Positions 16,943-25,530 of a stretch of 64,000 nt of DNA are shown piece after piece. Made by a program: the position numbers and the translations under genes. This DNA is from UPXZ01 sp047974405 (GTDB lineage Bacteria; Bacteroidota; Bacteroidia; Bacteroidales; Paludibacteraceae), in the NCBI GenBank assembly GCA_047974405.1, contig JBKECI010000091.1:1-64000 (forward strand). Direction: 5' to 3'. How positions within the stretch are numbered: position 1 is the stretch's first letter; each line of letters begins with the position of its first letter. The notes under the pieces were generated by a model. That model did not search any database. It saw nothing but the letters and a program-made list of their open reading frames with translations, and was not told the origin of the DNA.

Positions 16943-17479
16943 TTATTCTGATACTGCAAACGATTTCCAATACGAACGCCACCGTTCTGCATCTTCAGCA
17001 GAGTTCAACTTGTCGTGATTGATTGCCAAAGATGATTTTTCACCCCCTTGCTTGGTTTGAATATTGACATTGACCGTAGAACCGTCTTCCAAACCGCAAC
17101 GCCAATATCTCCATTTGGCAGTTTGGCTCGAACTTCCTGCACGGGTTATTTTCACTCCATCAAACTGGATAATATCTTGGATTGTTTTTTCCCATTTGCC
17201 CAACACCTCGTCCATAGCTCCTTTTACGGTTTTGCTTACCGTTATTTGAAAATCGCCGTGACAGGTCTGCCCCGGTTTTCGCCTGCCGATGTATTGCTCG
17301 TACGCAACAGTTACCCCTTGGCTCCACCATTCGTTGGCTCCCTCCCTATTTACTCTTTTGGCTATTTCGTCATGTGAGAGACTTTGTGCATCAATACTTT
17401 CGAGAAATTTTATCCAAAATTCCCAACTTTTACCAGTGCCGGTTTCAAGAGCTTTTATGTTTGATGGTTTTGTTGTCAT
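16943..17479 (-). CDS. DUF4287-like protein
   Basis: A 178-residue soluble protein. Residues 10-75 resemble DUF4287: TGKSWEFWIKFLESIDAQSL, then SHDEIAKRVNR and NEWWSQGVTVAYEQ. The remainder (about 80-178) resembles an SRPBCC/START-like fold, with FQITVSKTVKGAMDEV and a closing WRSYWKSF. No biochemical function is known to me. It starts 12 bp after sufD and so is the last gene of the sufBCD transcript, in the position where a cysteine desulfurase gene would usually be expected. A role in Fe-S assembly is only an inference from place. Confidence 0.65.
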   Translation of the reverse strand: MTTKPSNIKALETGTGKSWEFWIKFLESIDAQSLSHDEIAKRVNREGANEWWSQGVTVAYEQYIGRRKPGQTCHGDFQITVSKTVKGAMDEVLGKWEKTIQDIIQFDGVKITRAGSSSQTAKWRYWRCGLEDGSTVNVNIQTKQGGEKSSLAINHDKLNSAEDAERWRSYWKSFAVSE

Positions 17480-17491
17480 AAGTGTTTTTGT

Positions 17492-18832
17492 TTATTTACA
17501 AATGGCACATCCTTCGCATTTGGAGAGCTCGCCCCGCAAACGTTTTTCCACTAAGTATTTAATTCTATCCTTCAACGCCTCTATTCTTATATTTTCGATA
17601 ATATCTGCCGTAAAGGCATACATCAAAAGCAGTCGGGCTTCTTTTTCAGGAAGTCCCCGCTGCCGCATATAAAACATGGCAGATTCGTCCAGCTGTCCTA
17701 TGGTGGCTCCGTGTGAACATTTTACATCGTCGGCATAAATTTCCAATTGTGGACGCGTTTTTACTTTTGCGTCTTTGGAAAGTAAGATATTGCGATTGGT
17801 CTGAAACGCCTGTGTTTTTTGAGCATCTTTTGCCACATACAACATTCCTGTGAAGCCTGCTCGCGAAAAATCGTCCATCACGTATTTAAAAAGCTCGGTA
17901 CTATGGCTGTGAGGCTTGTTGTGGCAGATAGAAGAATGATTGTCCACTTGCTGGTTTTTGTCTCCCAGTGCCATGCCACAAAGCAGTGTTTCACAGTTTT
18001 CTCCGTTTAAGTCTATCTGAATGGTGTTTCTGGTAATGCCGTTGTGTAGAGTAATAATGTTGGTAAGCACATTGGACGATGCTTGCTGGTCTACCAACAA
18101 ATGGGTAGTATTGGTTGCCTTGTTGTGTACGTTTTCCAATTTGTAGTGTTCGTAAAAAGCATTTTCTCCTACAAACACTTCGGTTACGCGGTTTGCAAGA
18201 AAGGATGTATTATCTTCGGTGTGGTCGCAAACCAGCAGTTGGCATTTGGCATTTTCTTCCATCACTATCAGGTTGCGGCTGTTTGCCATAAGGTTTGTTC
18301 CGGAGGTCAGGATATCAACAATTTGTATTGGTTTTTCAAGATGGACATTTTTGGGTATGTAAATAAAAAAACCATCTTGCGCAAAAGTACCATTAAAAGC
18401 AACCAACCCGTCGTCTTGTTTGCTCGCAAGTTTATTGTAGTATTTCTCGATTAATTCGGGATATTTTGTAGATGCCGATTTGATACTGTCAATAATTACT
18501 CCGGCGGGAAGTCTGTTTTCGTCTCCCGATTTTACGGGATAAAACATGTCGTTAACTATAAAGTAGAGATAAGCAGCAATACCGGGTACGTCACATTTGA
18601 AAATATTATAGGGATTGATGATAAACTTAATTCTATTGATATTCAATCCGTAGTCTATAGCAAGTGAGTTTCTTAAATCGGTATATTTGTATTTTTCCAA
18701 CGCGTTGGTAGGGAACCCCAACTTTTTGAATTGCTCAAACGCCTCGTCGCGAAAAGTATTCATCAGGTTGGACGAATTTTTTTTAATTATCTCGTGGTGT
18801 TGATCGTATATGTCTATATATTGTTGTTCCAT
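17492..18832 (-). CDS. sufD: Fe-S cluster assembly protein SufD
   Basis: SufD is the beta-helix partner of SufB in the SufBC2D scaffold that builds Fe-S clusters. The protein of about 446 residues ends with the conserved pattern CSHGATIGQLDESAMFYMRQRG and a CEGCAICK cysteine-rich tail. The frame stays open up to a TTG at 18868 and an ATG at 18862; I chose the ATG at 18832 because MEQQYIDIYDQHHE aligns with the beginning of Bacteroides SufD as I remember it. No Shine-Dalgarno decides among them. It follows sufC on the same strand. Confidence 0.93.
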   Translation of the reverse strand: MEQQYIDIYDQHHEIIKKNSSNLMNTFRDEAFEQFKKLGFPTNALEKYKYTDLRNSLAIDYGLNINRIKFIINPYNIFKCDVPGIAAYLYFIVNDMFYPVKSGDENRLPAGVIIDSIKSASTKYPELIEKYYNKLASKQDDGLVAFNGTFAQDGFFIYIPKNVHLEKPIQIVDILTSGTNLMANSRNLIVMEENAKCQLLVCDHTEDNTSFLANRVTEVFVGENAFYEHYKLENVHNKATNTTHLLVDQQASSNVLTNIITLHNGITRNTIQIDLNGENCETLLCGMALGDKNQQVDNHSSICHNKPHSHSTELFKYVMDDFSRAGFTGMLYVAKDAQKTQAFQTNRNILLSKDAKVKTRPQLEIYADDVKCSHGATIGQLDESAMFYMRQRGLPEKEARLLLMYAFTADIIENIRIEALKDRIKYLVEKRLRGELSKCEGCAICK

Positions 18833-18904
18833 TTTGTAAGCGTAAAGTTTATCTTTTTGCATACTCAACTGCTTTTTGTCAGGTATTTTTATGATTTATT
18901 GTTA

Positions 18905-19642
18905 TCATTTCAGCCAGTCGTAGCCTTTTTCTTCGAGTTCCAATGCCAATGTTTTGTCGCCTGTTTTTACGATTTTTCCATCGGCAAGCACATGTACAAA
19001 ATCGGGAACAATATATTCCAATAAGCGCTGGTAGTGAGTGATGACGATGCTTGCGTTTTCGGATGTCCGCAGTTTGTTTACACCGTTTGCCACAATTCTG
19101 AGTGCGTCAATGTCCAATCCCGAATCGGTTTCGTCCAGAATGGAGAGTTTGGGTTCGAGCATTGCCATCTGAAAAATTTCATTTCTTTTTTTCTCCCCTC
19201 CCGAAAATCCTTCGTTTACCGAGCGGTTGGTCAGTTTATTGTCCATTTCTACCAGTTCTTTTTTTTCCCGCATCATTCTCAGAAAATCGGTGGCGGAGAT
19301 AGGTTCCTGGTTTCTGTATTTGCGTTGCTCGTTGATGGCGGCGCGCATAAAATTGACCATACTTACTCCCGGAATTTCTACCGGATATTGAAAACTGAGA
19401 AAAATCCCTTCGCAAGCACGCTCTTCGGGAGACATTTCCATCAGATTTTTATTTTCAAAGATAATTTTTCCTTGAGTAACTTCAAAAGCGGGGTTTCCGG
19501 TGAGTACAGAAGCGAGGGTTGATTTTCCAGCGCCGTTTGGCCCCATTATGGCGTGTATCTCGCCTTTGTTTACGGTCAGGTTCAGTCCTTTTAATATTTC
19601 TTTGCCATTGATGGTGGCGTGTAAGTTTTTGATTTGTAGCAT
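18905..19642 (-). CDS. sufC: Fe-S cluster assembly ATPase SufC
   Basis: SufC is the ABC-type ATPase of the SufBCD scaffold; 245 residues, the usual length. Walker A is GPNGAGKSTLASVL (about 35-48), the signature motif is NEGFSGGEKKRNE near 143, and Walker B is SILDETDSGLDID near 169. The SufC-specific salt-bridge region around the Q-loop (FLSFQYPVEIPGVS) is present. Order of transcription is sufB, sufC, sufD. Unusually for this phylum the start is preceded by a clear Shine-Dalgarno GGAGG. Confidence 0.97.
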   Translation of the reverse strand: MLQIKNLHATINGKEILKGLNLTVNKGEIHAIMGPNGAGKSTLASVLTGNPAFEVTQGKIIFENKNLMEMSPEERACEGIFLSFQYPVEIPGVSMVNFMRAAINEQRKYRNQEPISATDFLRMMREKKELVEMDNKLTNRSVNEGFSGGEKKRNEIFQMAMLEPKLSILDETDSGLDIDALRIVANGVNKLRTSENASIVITHYQRLLEYIVPDFVHVLADGKIVKTGDKTLALELEEKGYDWLK

Positions 19643-19648
19643 AAATAT

Positions 19649-19674
19649 CCTCCAAACCTTCTTTGTGCAGAAGG
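19649..19674 (-). promoter_or_regulatory. Shine-Dalgarno and small hairpin before sufC
   Basis: On the minus strand GGAGG (19649-19653) lies 6 nt before the sufC ATG, an ideal ribosome binding site that is rare in Bacteroidetes. Just upstream a 6-bp hairpin (19657-19662 with 19669-19674, 6-nt loop) could affect its access or mark a processing point in the 158-bp sufB-sufC spacer. Confidence 0.6.
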
Positions 19675-19800
19675 CTTAATATTTTTCTTTATAATTGAAA
19701 ATATTATTTAAAAATGATAATTAGTTTGTTTTTTTTGTGTATAAAGTCTCCATTTTTTCCAATATCCAAAAAAATTCCCTTTTTCAAGAAATTTTATTTT

Positions 19801-21237
19801 TTACCCCACACTCCCTTCGAGCGTTATCTGCAACAGTTTTTGTGCTTCTACGGCAAATTCCATCGGCAGTTTGTTGATAACCTCTTTGGCGTAGCCGTTT
19901 ACAATCAGTCCTACGGCGGCTTCAGTATCGATGCCTCGCTGATTGCAATAAAATATTTGGTCTTCGCTTATTTTTGAGGTGGTTGCTTCGTGTTCTACTA
20001 TTGCCGATTCGTTGTTTACCTCCATATATGGGAATGTGTGTGCCCCACACTTGTCGCCCAGCAACAAACTGTCGCATTGCGAAAAGTTTCTTGCGTTTTC
20101 GGCTTTGGGATTGACTTTGACCAATCCGCGATAGCTGTTGTTACTGAAACCGGCAGAAATTCCTTTGGAAAGGATGTGGCTCGATGTGTCTTTCCCGATA
20201 TGTATCATTTTTGTTCCCGTATCGGCTTGTTGATAGTTGTTGGTTACCGCAACCGAATAAAATTCTGCGGAAGAATTATCTCCCAGCAAAATACAAGATG
20301 GATATTTCCATGTAATCGCAGAGCCTGTTTCTACCTGTGTCCATGATAATTTTGAGCCTGCTCCTTTGCAAATACCCCGTTTGGTTACAAAGTTGTAAAC
20401 GCCTCCTTTTCCGTTTTTATCGCCGGGGTACCAGTTTTGTACAGTAGAGTATTTTACTTCTGCGTTTTTCAGTGCCACTATTTCTACTATGGCGGCATGC
20501 AGCTGGTTTTCATCGCGCATAGGAGCGGTACATCCTTCGAGATACGATACGTAGCTGTCTTCATCGGCAATTATCAAAGTGCGTTCAAATTGTCCTGTAT
20601 TGACGGCATTTATCCGAAAGTAGGTGGACAGTTCCATAGGGCAGCGTATCCCTTTGGGGATGTATACAAACGAGCCATCGCTAAATACTGCCGAATTTAA
20701 TGTGGCAAAATAGTTGTCGGTATAAGGTACCACAGACGCCATATATTTTTGTACTAAATCGGGATGGTGTTCTACCGCTTCGCTAAAGGAGCAAAAAATA
20801 ATCCCTTTTTCGGCTAATGTCTCTTTGAACGTGGTTTTTACCGATATGCTGTCCATTACGGCATCAACCGCAATACCGGACAGGGCCATCTGCTCTTCGA
20901 GCGGGATTCCGAGTTTGTTAAATGTTTTTATCAATTCGGGGTCCACCTCATCCATACTCTTCGGTGTGTTTTTGCGGGGAGCTGCAAAGTAGGCAATGGA
21001 TTGGTAATCGATTGGTGGAATATCCAAATGTGCCCAAGTGGGCATTTTCATCGTAAGCCAGTGCCGATAGGCTTTTAGACGAAATTCCAACAGCCACTCG
21101 GGTTCGTTTTTCTTTTGTGAAATCAACCTCACTACATCTTCATTAAGTCCTTTGGGGATAATGTCTGTTTCGATATCGGTAGTAAATCCGTATTTGTATT
21201 CGCTCCGAGTTATCTCTTGCAATATATCGTCTGACAT
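19801..21237 (-). CDS. sufB: Fe-S cluster assembly protein SufB
   Basis: SufB is the main scaffold subunit of the SufBC2D complex. The 478-residue protein shows the family core: YIPKGIRCPMELSTYFRIN near 200, LEGCTAP near 240, SSAEFYSVAVTN near 330, and the C-terminal VEHEATTSKISEDQIFYC segment with a conserved Cys, followed by RGI. The longest frame starts at 21354, but the ATG at 21237 gives the canonical MSDDILQEITRSEYKYGF beginning, and a TACTTTTG promoter element lies inside the extension. It heads the suf operon; a cysteine desulfurase (sufS) and sufE are absent from the window. Confidence 0.97.
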   Translation of the reverse strand: MSDDILQEITRSEYKYGFTTDIETDIIPKGLNEDVVRLISQKKNEPEWLLEFRLKAYRHWLTMKMPTWAHLDIPPIDYQSIAYFAAPRKNTPKSMDEVDPELIKTFNKLGIPLEEQMALSGIAVDAVMDSISVKTTFKETLAEKGIIFCSFSEAVEHHPDLVQKYMASVVPYTDNYFATLNSAVFSDGSFVYIPKGIRCPMELSTYFRINAVNTGQFERTLIIADEDSYVSYLEGCTAPMRDENQLHAAIVEIVALKNAEVKYSTVQNWYPGDKNGKGGVYNFVTKRGICKGAGSKLSWTQVETGSAITWKYPSCILLGDNSSAEFYSVAVTNNYQQADTGTKMIHIGKDTSSHILSKGISAGFSNNSYRGLVKVNPKAENARNFSQCDSLLLGDKCGAHTFPYMEVNNESAIVEHEATTSKISEDQIFYCNQRGIDTEAAVGLIVNGYAKEVINKLPMEFAVEAQKLLQITLEGSVG

Positions 21238-21351
21238 AATTTTTTTTCTTTTAAAAATACCGATAAATACATAGCACGTTGTTGTCCGGTTTTGATAAGA
21301 ATCATTTATTATTAAATAAACATACAAGATTAAATATTGTTTGTTGCCATA

Positions 21352-21359
21352 CAAAAGTA
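21352..21359 (-). promoter_or_regulatory. -7 promoter element of the suf operon
   Basis: Minus-strand TACTTTTG, an exact TAnnTTTG match, about 115 bp upstream of the sufB ATG. The implied leader of about 105 nt is A/T-rich; I found no Fe-S-regulator binding site in it. Confidence 0.5.
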
Positions 21360-21466
21360 AAAATAAAGAAAGATTTGTCCCTATCGTTTTGAGATTTGAT
21401 AATCAAGTTTAACGAATGTATTTTATTTTCATCCGATTTTTGCCGATTTTCGTAAAAATATTTCGC

Positions 21467-21474
21467 TATCTTTG
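21467..21474 (+). promoter_or_regulatory. -7 promoter element of the MATE gene
   Basis: TATCTTTG, an exact TAnnTTTG match, 18 bp upstream of the MATE ATG, giving a short leader. A TTTTTG at 21437-21442 is further away than the usual -33 spacing. Confidence 0.6.
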
Positions 21475-21492
21475 CCTTGTAATTGATACATT

Positions 21493-22815
21493 ATGACCGA
21501 TACTAAGAGTATATTTCGCATCACCTACCCTATTTTTTTTTCACTTGTAGCACAAAATATCATTAATGTAACCGATACCGCCTTTCTCGGGCATGTGAGC
21601 GAGGTAGCATTGGGAGCATCGGCTATTGGAGGGGTATTTTATATGGCGGTATATTTTGTAGGATTCGGGTTTAGTCAAGGCGTTCAAATATTGATAGGCA
21701 GACGCAATGGCGAGAAAAATTATCCCGAAATAGGAACCATTTTCAACAACAGTTTAGCGTTCAATTTTTTTCTTGCCACGCTGATATTTATACTTTCGGC
21801 AGCATTTATGCCCAGATTGCTCCAACTATTGGTAAACTCTTCCAATATTTATGCTGCCTCTGTAGATTACCTTCAATACCGGATTTTCGGTTTTTTCTTC
21901 TCGTTTCTCAATGTTATCTTTCGTGCGTTTTTTGTAGGCATCACACGCACAAAGGTACTTACCATCTCTGGACTTATAACAGCACTTGTTAATGTGGCAT
22001 TAGATTATGTGCTTATTTTCGGGAAATTTGGCTTTCCCGAGTGGGGAATAAAAGGAGCTGCCGTAGCATCGGTCGTGGCAGAGATGGTTACAAGCGTTTA
22101 TTTGGTATGTGTTACCCGCAAACACGACAAGTCAAACAGTTTTGGTCTATTTCGGTTTAACAAATTTGATTGGAAAACAGTCAGAAAAGTACTCGACTTA
22201 TCCATTTTCATTATGTTTCAATTTTTTATTTCTACTTCCATTTGGTTTGTATTTTTCATTTTTATCGAGCGGATGGGAGAGCGTCCGCTTGCCGTAACCA
22301 ATATTGCAAGGAGCCTGTATGTGTTGCTGATGATACCAGGATCGGCACTGGCAACAACGGTAAGCACACTGGTAAGTAATATGATTGGAGCCGGAGAAAA
22401 AGACAAGGTCATCTCATTAATGTATAAAACATTGAAAATAACGATAATAATAATTTTGCCTTTGATGATAATGACCTTTATCTATCCCGAGATGATTGCA
22501 AAAATATATACAAACAATCCCGATTTGATTTTGGCAAGCATCCCCACGTTACGCGTAGTTTCCATAGCTATGGTACTATGCGGGGTATGCAATATTCTTT
22601 TCAACACCATTTTGGGAACGGGAAATACCCGTATTGCCTTTGTTTTTGAGATAGTTACCTTATTCTTTTATATGATTTATGTATATTATACAGCAATTAT
22701 TCTTCAATCGAGTGTAGAGACGGTATGGATGTCGGAGTTTGTCTATTGGATATTGATGGGAGCAATGAGCTATATTTACCTGCTAAAGGGGAATTGGAGG
22801 GAAAAAGAAATTTGA
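21493..22815 (+). CDS. MATE family efflux transporter
   Basis: A 440-residue inner-membrane protein with about 12 hydrophobic helices in two related halves, typical of MATE (NorM/DinF-type) drug or metabolite/sodium or proton antiporters. The N-terminal signature NVTDTAFLGHVSEVALGASA (about 26-45) and the second-half AVTNIARSLYVLLMIPGSA with TTVSTLVSNMIGAGE are visible. The substrate cannot be inferred. It is monocistronic, convergent with the copper genes, and ends before a large inverted repeat that may stop transcription from both sides. Confidence 0.92.
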   Translation: MTDTKSIFRITYPIFFSLVAQNIINVTDTAFLGHVSEVALGASAIGGVFYMAVYFVGFGFSQGVQILIGRRNGEKNYPEIGTIFNNSLAFNFFLATLIFILSAAFMPRLLQLLVNSSNIYAASVDYLQYRIFGFFFSFLNVIFRAFFVGITRTKVLTISGLITALVNVALDYVLIFGKFGFPEWGIKGAAVASVVAEMVTSVYLVCVTRKHDKSNSFGLFRFNKFDWKTVRKVLDLSIFIMFQFFISTSIWFVFFIFIERMGERPLAVTNIARSLYVLLMIPGSALATTVSTLVSNMIGAGEKDKVISLMYKTLKITIIIILPLMIMTFIYPEMIAKIYTNNPDLILASIPTLRVVSIAMVLCGVCNILFNTILGTGNTRIAFVFEIVTLFFYMIYVYYTAIILQSSVETVWMSEFVYWILMGAMSYIYLLKGNWREKEI

Positions 22816-22864
22816 TTTTTCCGGTTTTTCTTTTTTTTTTGAAATATCGTTATCTCTAACGAGA

Positions 22865-22939
22865 ATTGAGAAATGTGGGAATTGAGAGATTAGAAAATTT
22901 CCATATTATTTTATTTCTCAATTCCCACATTTTTCAATT
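22865..22939. terminator. Large inverted repeat between convergent genes
   Basis: AAATGTGGGAATTGAGA (22871-22887) is perfectly complementary to 22916-22932. With one G-T wobble the pairing continues outward to 22865/22938, giving a stem of over 20 bp with a 28-nt loop. Two GAATTGAGA copies lie in the left arm. It sits between the MATE stop and the copZ-like stop, so a bidirectional terminator is the simplest reading; the loop is long for that. Confidence 0.6.
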
Positions 22940-22944
22940 TTTTA

Positions 22945-23163
22945 TTACAATATTGTTTCTGCCTCGAACCCTTTGCTTTTGATTATGGCAACCACTTTTT
23001 CAGCAGTTATTCCTTTAGAACTTACGGTAAGGGTTTTGTCTGCACTGTCAATATCAACGTTCCAATGACAGATGCCTTCGGCTTTGTCCAAACCACTCTG
23101 TACCTTCGATACGCAACCTCCGCAGTTGAGGTTTGTTTTGAATTTTAATTCTTTGATCTCCAT
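22945..23163 (-). CDS. Heavy-metal-associated domain protein, CopZ-like copper chaperone
   Basis: A 72-residue single HMA domain. The metal-binding motif reads NCGGC (residues 13-17), the equivalent of MxCxxC, in a beta-alpha-beta-beta-alpha-beta pattern. Such proteins carry Cu(I) to P-type ATPases. It is the third gene after the AraC/HMA regulator and copA on the same strand, which supports a copper role, and a -7 element 31 bp upstream suggests it can also be made alone. Confidence 0.88.
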   Translation of the reverse strand: MEIKELKFKTNLNCGGCVSKVQSGLDKAEGICHWNVDIDSADKTLTVSSKGITAEKVVAIIKSKGFEAETIL

Positions 23164-23193
23164 TGTTTTGAAATTTAATTGTTATTTATTTTG

Positions 23194-23201
23194 CAAAATT
23201 A
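23194..23201 (-). promoter_or_regulatory. -7 promoter element of the copZ-like gene
   Basis: Minus-strand TAATTTTG, an exact TAnnTTTG match in the 63-bp gap between copA and the small HMA gene. Confidence 0.45.
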
Positions 23202-23226
23202 GTTGATTGATAAGATTTTTTCGCTA

Positions 23227-25446
23227 TTACTTTTTCCATTTTAATCGCAAACTATTTGTTACCACGCTCACACTGCTCATTGCCATTGCCGCTCCCGCAA
23301 TCATCGGGTTCAGCAGAAATCCACTGATGGGATAGAGTATCCCTGCCGCGACCGGAATGCCTATAAGGTTATAAATAAATGCCCAAAACAGGTTTTGCCT
23401 GATGGTGGCAACGGTTTGTTTCGACAATTTAACGGCTTGTGGTATTTTGCCTAGGTCGGAAGATATAATCGTTATTTTGGCAGTGTCCATAGCAATATCG
23501 GCCCCTTTGCCCATTGCTATACTCACATCTGCTGTTGCCAAAGCGGCGCTGTCGTTAATGCCGTCGCCAACCATTGCTACGGTTTTGCCCTGCTGTTGCA
23601 GTTGTTTTACAAAATCGGCTTTGCCCTGTGGCGATACCTCTGCCTTGTAGTGTTTAATGCCGGCTTGCCCTGCAATAGCTTTCGCTACGGTTTCGTTATC
23701 GCCGGTTAGCATATAAATTTCAATGCTCATATCCTGCATCTGTTTAATTGCCGGCACCGAGGTTTCTTTAATTTTATCGGCAATAGCAATAACCGAAAGC
23801 GCCCGTTTACTGTCGGCAAACCAAATAACGGTTTTGGACTGTGCGCCCCATTCATCGCTCCGCTGCTTCAGGGTGCTGTCAATAGAAATATGATTTTCTG
23901 CCAACAGTTTTTTATTCCCCACAAAATAGGTTTCGTTATCGTAATTGGTTTTTGCCCCTTTGCCTGTAATACTTTCAAAGCCAGACAAAGTTACCGCTGC
24001 CGTTCCGTCCAGGTGTTTTACTACGGCTTCGGCCAACGGGTGTTCCGATTGTTTTTCCATACCCAGTAAAATATTTTTGGCGGTGTCGTTATCGTCCAGC
24101 CAACAAATATCTGTAATCTGCGGTCTACCTTCGGTAATGGTGCCTGTTTTGTCTAAAATGATGGCATTGACTTTTTTGGCTAATTCCAAACTTTCGGCAT
24201 CTTTTATTAAAATACCCTGTTCGGCGCCTTTGCCAACGCCCACCATAATTGCCGTGGGCGTAGCCAGCCCTAGGGCGCATGGACAGGCAATGACCAATAC
24301 CGTAATTGCCGCCAACAATCCTTGTGCCACCCCGTTGTCGCCCCCAAAAATCACCCAAAGGATAAAGGTTGCAATGGCAATACAAATTACTACAGGAACA
24401 AAAATACCGGCAATTTTATCTACTAATTTTTGTACGGGGGCTTTGCTACCCTGCGCGTCCTGCACCATTTTAATAATTTGGGCAAGCATTGTTTCCCGCC
24501 CAACCTTTACAGCTTTAAATTGAAAGCTCCCTTTTTGATTAATGGTCCCGGCAAATACTTTTTCATTATCATTTTTCAGGACGGGTACAGGCTCGCCGCT
24601 CAACATACTTTCGTCCACGTATGAGTTGCCGGAAATTACCATTCCGTCCACCGCTATTTTTTCGCCGGGTTTTACCACAATAATATCGCCCGTGTTTACC
24701 TCCTCAATAGCTATCTGCTTTTCACCGCCGTTTTTTTGAACTACAGTTACCGTTTTTGGTTGTAAGCCCATCAGTTTTTTAATAGCTGTGGAGGTATTGC
24801 CTTTGGCTCTTTCTTCCAGTAATTTTCCCAGCAGGATGAACGTGATTACCACAGCCGCCGCTTCGAAGTAAACGTGCGCGTGTAAACCCCTTTGATGCCA
24901 GAATTCAGAAAAAAACATATTAAAAACGCTGAAAACATAGGCAATTCCGGTACTCAAAGCCACTAGTGTGTCCATATTGGCAGAGCGGTGCCTAGCCTGT
25001 TTCCACGCATTTATAAAAAAATCCCTACCCAACCACAAAACAACGGGCGTTGAAAATGCCCACATTATCCAATTGGCGTAAGGCATATCCATAAAAAACA
25101 TTCCGATTAGCACCACAGGCAATGAGAGCAGAATAGTCCAAAATGTTTTGGTTTTTAACCGGCTGATTTTTTTTTCGTGAATACTTTCCAGAGTTTCCTG
25201 CTGTTTGGACTCATCTACTATCAACAGGTCGTAGCCAACACCCTGCACAGCTTTTTGCAGCTTGGCGGCACTGGTTATTTCGGGTAGATATTCGACAACA
25301 AGGTTGCCGGTGGCAAAATTTACTGAGGCGTTTACCACGCCGTTTTCGTTGGTTACAATGCTTTGGGCGCTGCTTGCACACGAGGCGCAGGTCATACCCA
25401 ATACAGGGAAGGCTTGCGTAACGGTATTTGAATGTGTATCTGCCAT
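23227..25446 (-). CDS. copA: Copper-translocating P1B-type ATPase
   Basis: A Cu(I)-exporting ATPase of 739 residues. Domain order: one HMA domain with GMTCASCASS near 18-27; about eight membrane helices; actuator loop with the SGEP version of TGES near 285; the CPC metal site in VIACPCALGLATPT near 390; the phosphorylated Asp in DKTGTITEG near 432; the SEHPLAEA motif near 475; and GDGINDSAALA near 620. The last helix carries the conserved MxxSS pattern (AMSSVSVV). The ATG at 25446 is preferred over 25482 because it places the HMA domain normally. Codes between the AraC/HMA regulator and the small chaperone. Confidence 0.95.
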   Translation of the reverse strand: MADTHSNTVTQAFPVLGMTCASCASSAQSIVTNENGVVNASVNFATGNLVVEYLPEITSAAKLQKAVQGVGYDLLIVDESKQQETLESIHEKKISRLKTKTFWTILLSLPVVLIGMFFMDMPYANWIMWAFSTPVVLWLGRDFFINAWKQARHRSANMDTLVALSTGIAYVFSVFNMFFSEFWHQRGLHAHVYFEAAAVVITFILLGKLLEERAKGNTSTAIKKLMGLQPKTVTVVQKNGGEKQIAIEEVNTGDIIVVKPGEKIAVDGMVISGNSYVDESMLSGEPVPVLKNDNEKVFAGTINQKGSFQFKAVKVGRETMLAQIIKMVQDAQGSKAPVQKLVDKIAGIFVPVVICIAIATFILWVIFGGDNGVAQGLLAAITVLVIACPCALGLATPTAIMVGVGKGAEQGILIKDAESLELAKKVNAIILDKTGTITEGRPQITDICWLDDNDTAKNILLGMEKQSEHPLAEAVVKHLDGTAAVTLSGFESITGKGAKTNYDNETYFVGNKKLLAENHISIDSTLKQRSDEWGAQSKTVIWFADSKRALSVIAIADKIKETSVPAIKQMQDMSIEIYMLTGDNETVAKAIAGQAGIKHYKAEVSPQGKADFVKQLQQQGKTVAMVGDGINDSAALATADVSIAMGKGADIAMDTAKITIISSDLGKIPQAVKLSKQTVATIRQNLFWAFIYNLIGIPVAAGILYPISGFLLNPMIAGAAMAMSSVSVVTNSLRLKWKK

Positions 25447-25530
25447 TTTTGTATCGTATTGTTTACAATGCAAAATTGGCAAGAATAAGGGTGCCGGCTA
25501 CTATAGAATTATTGATTTATTTTGTAAGAT

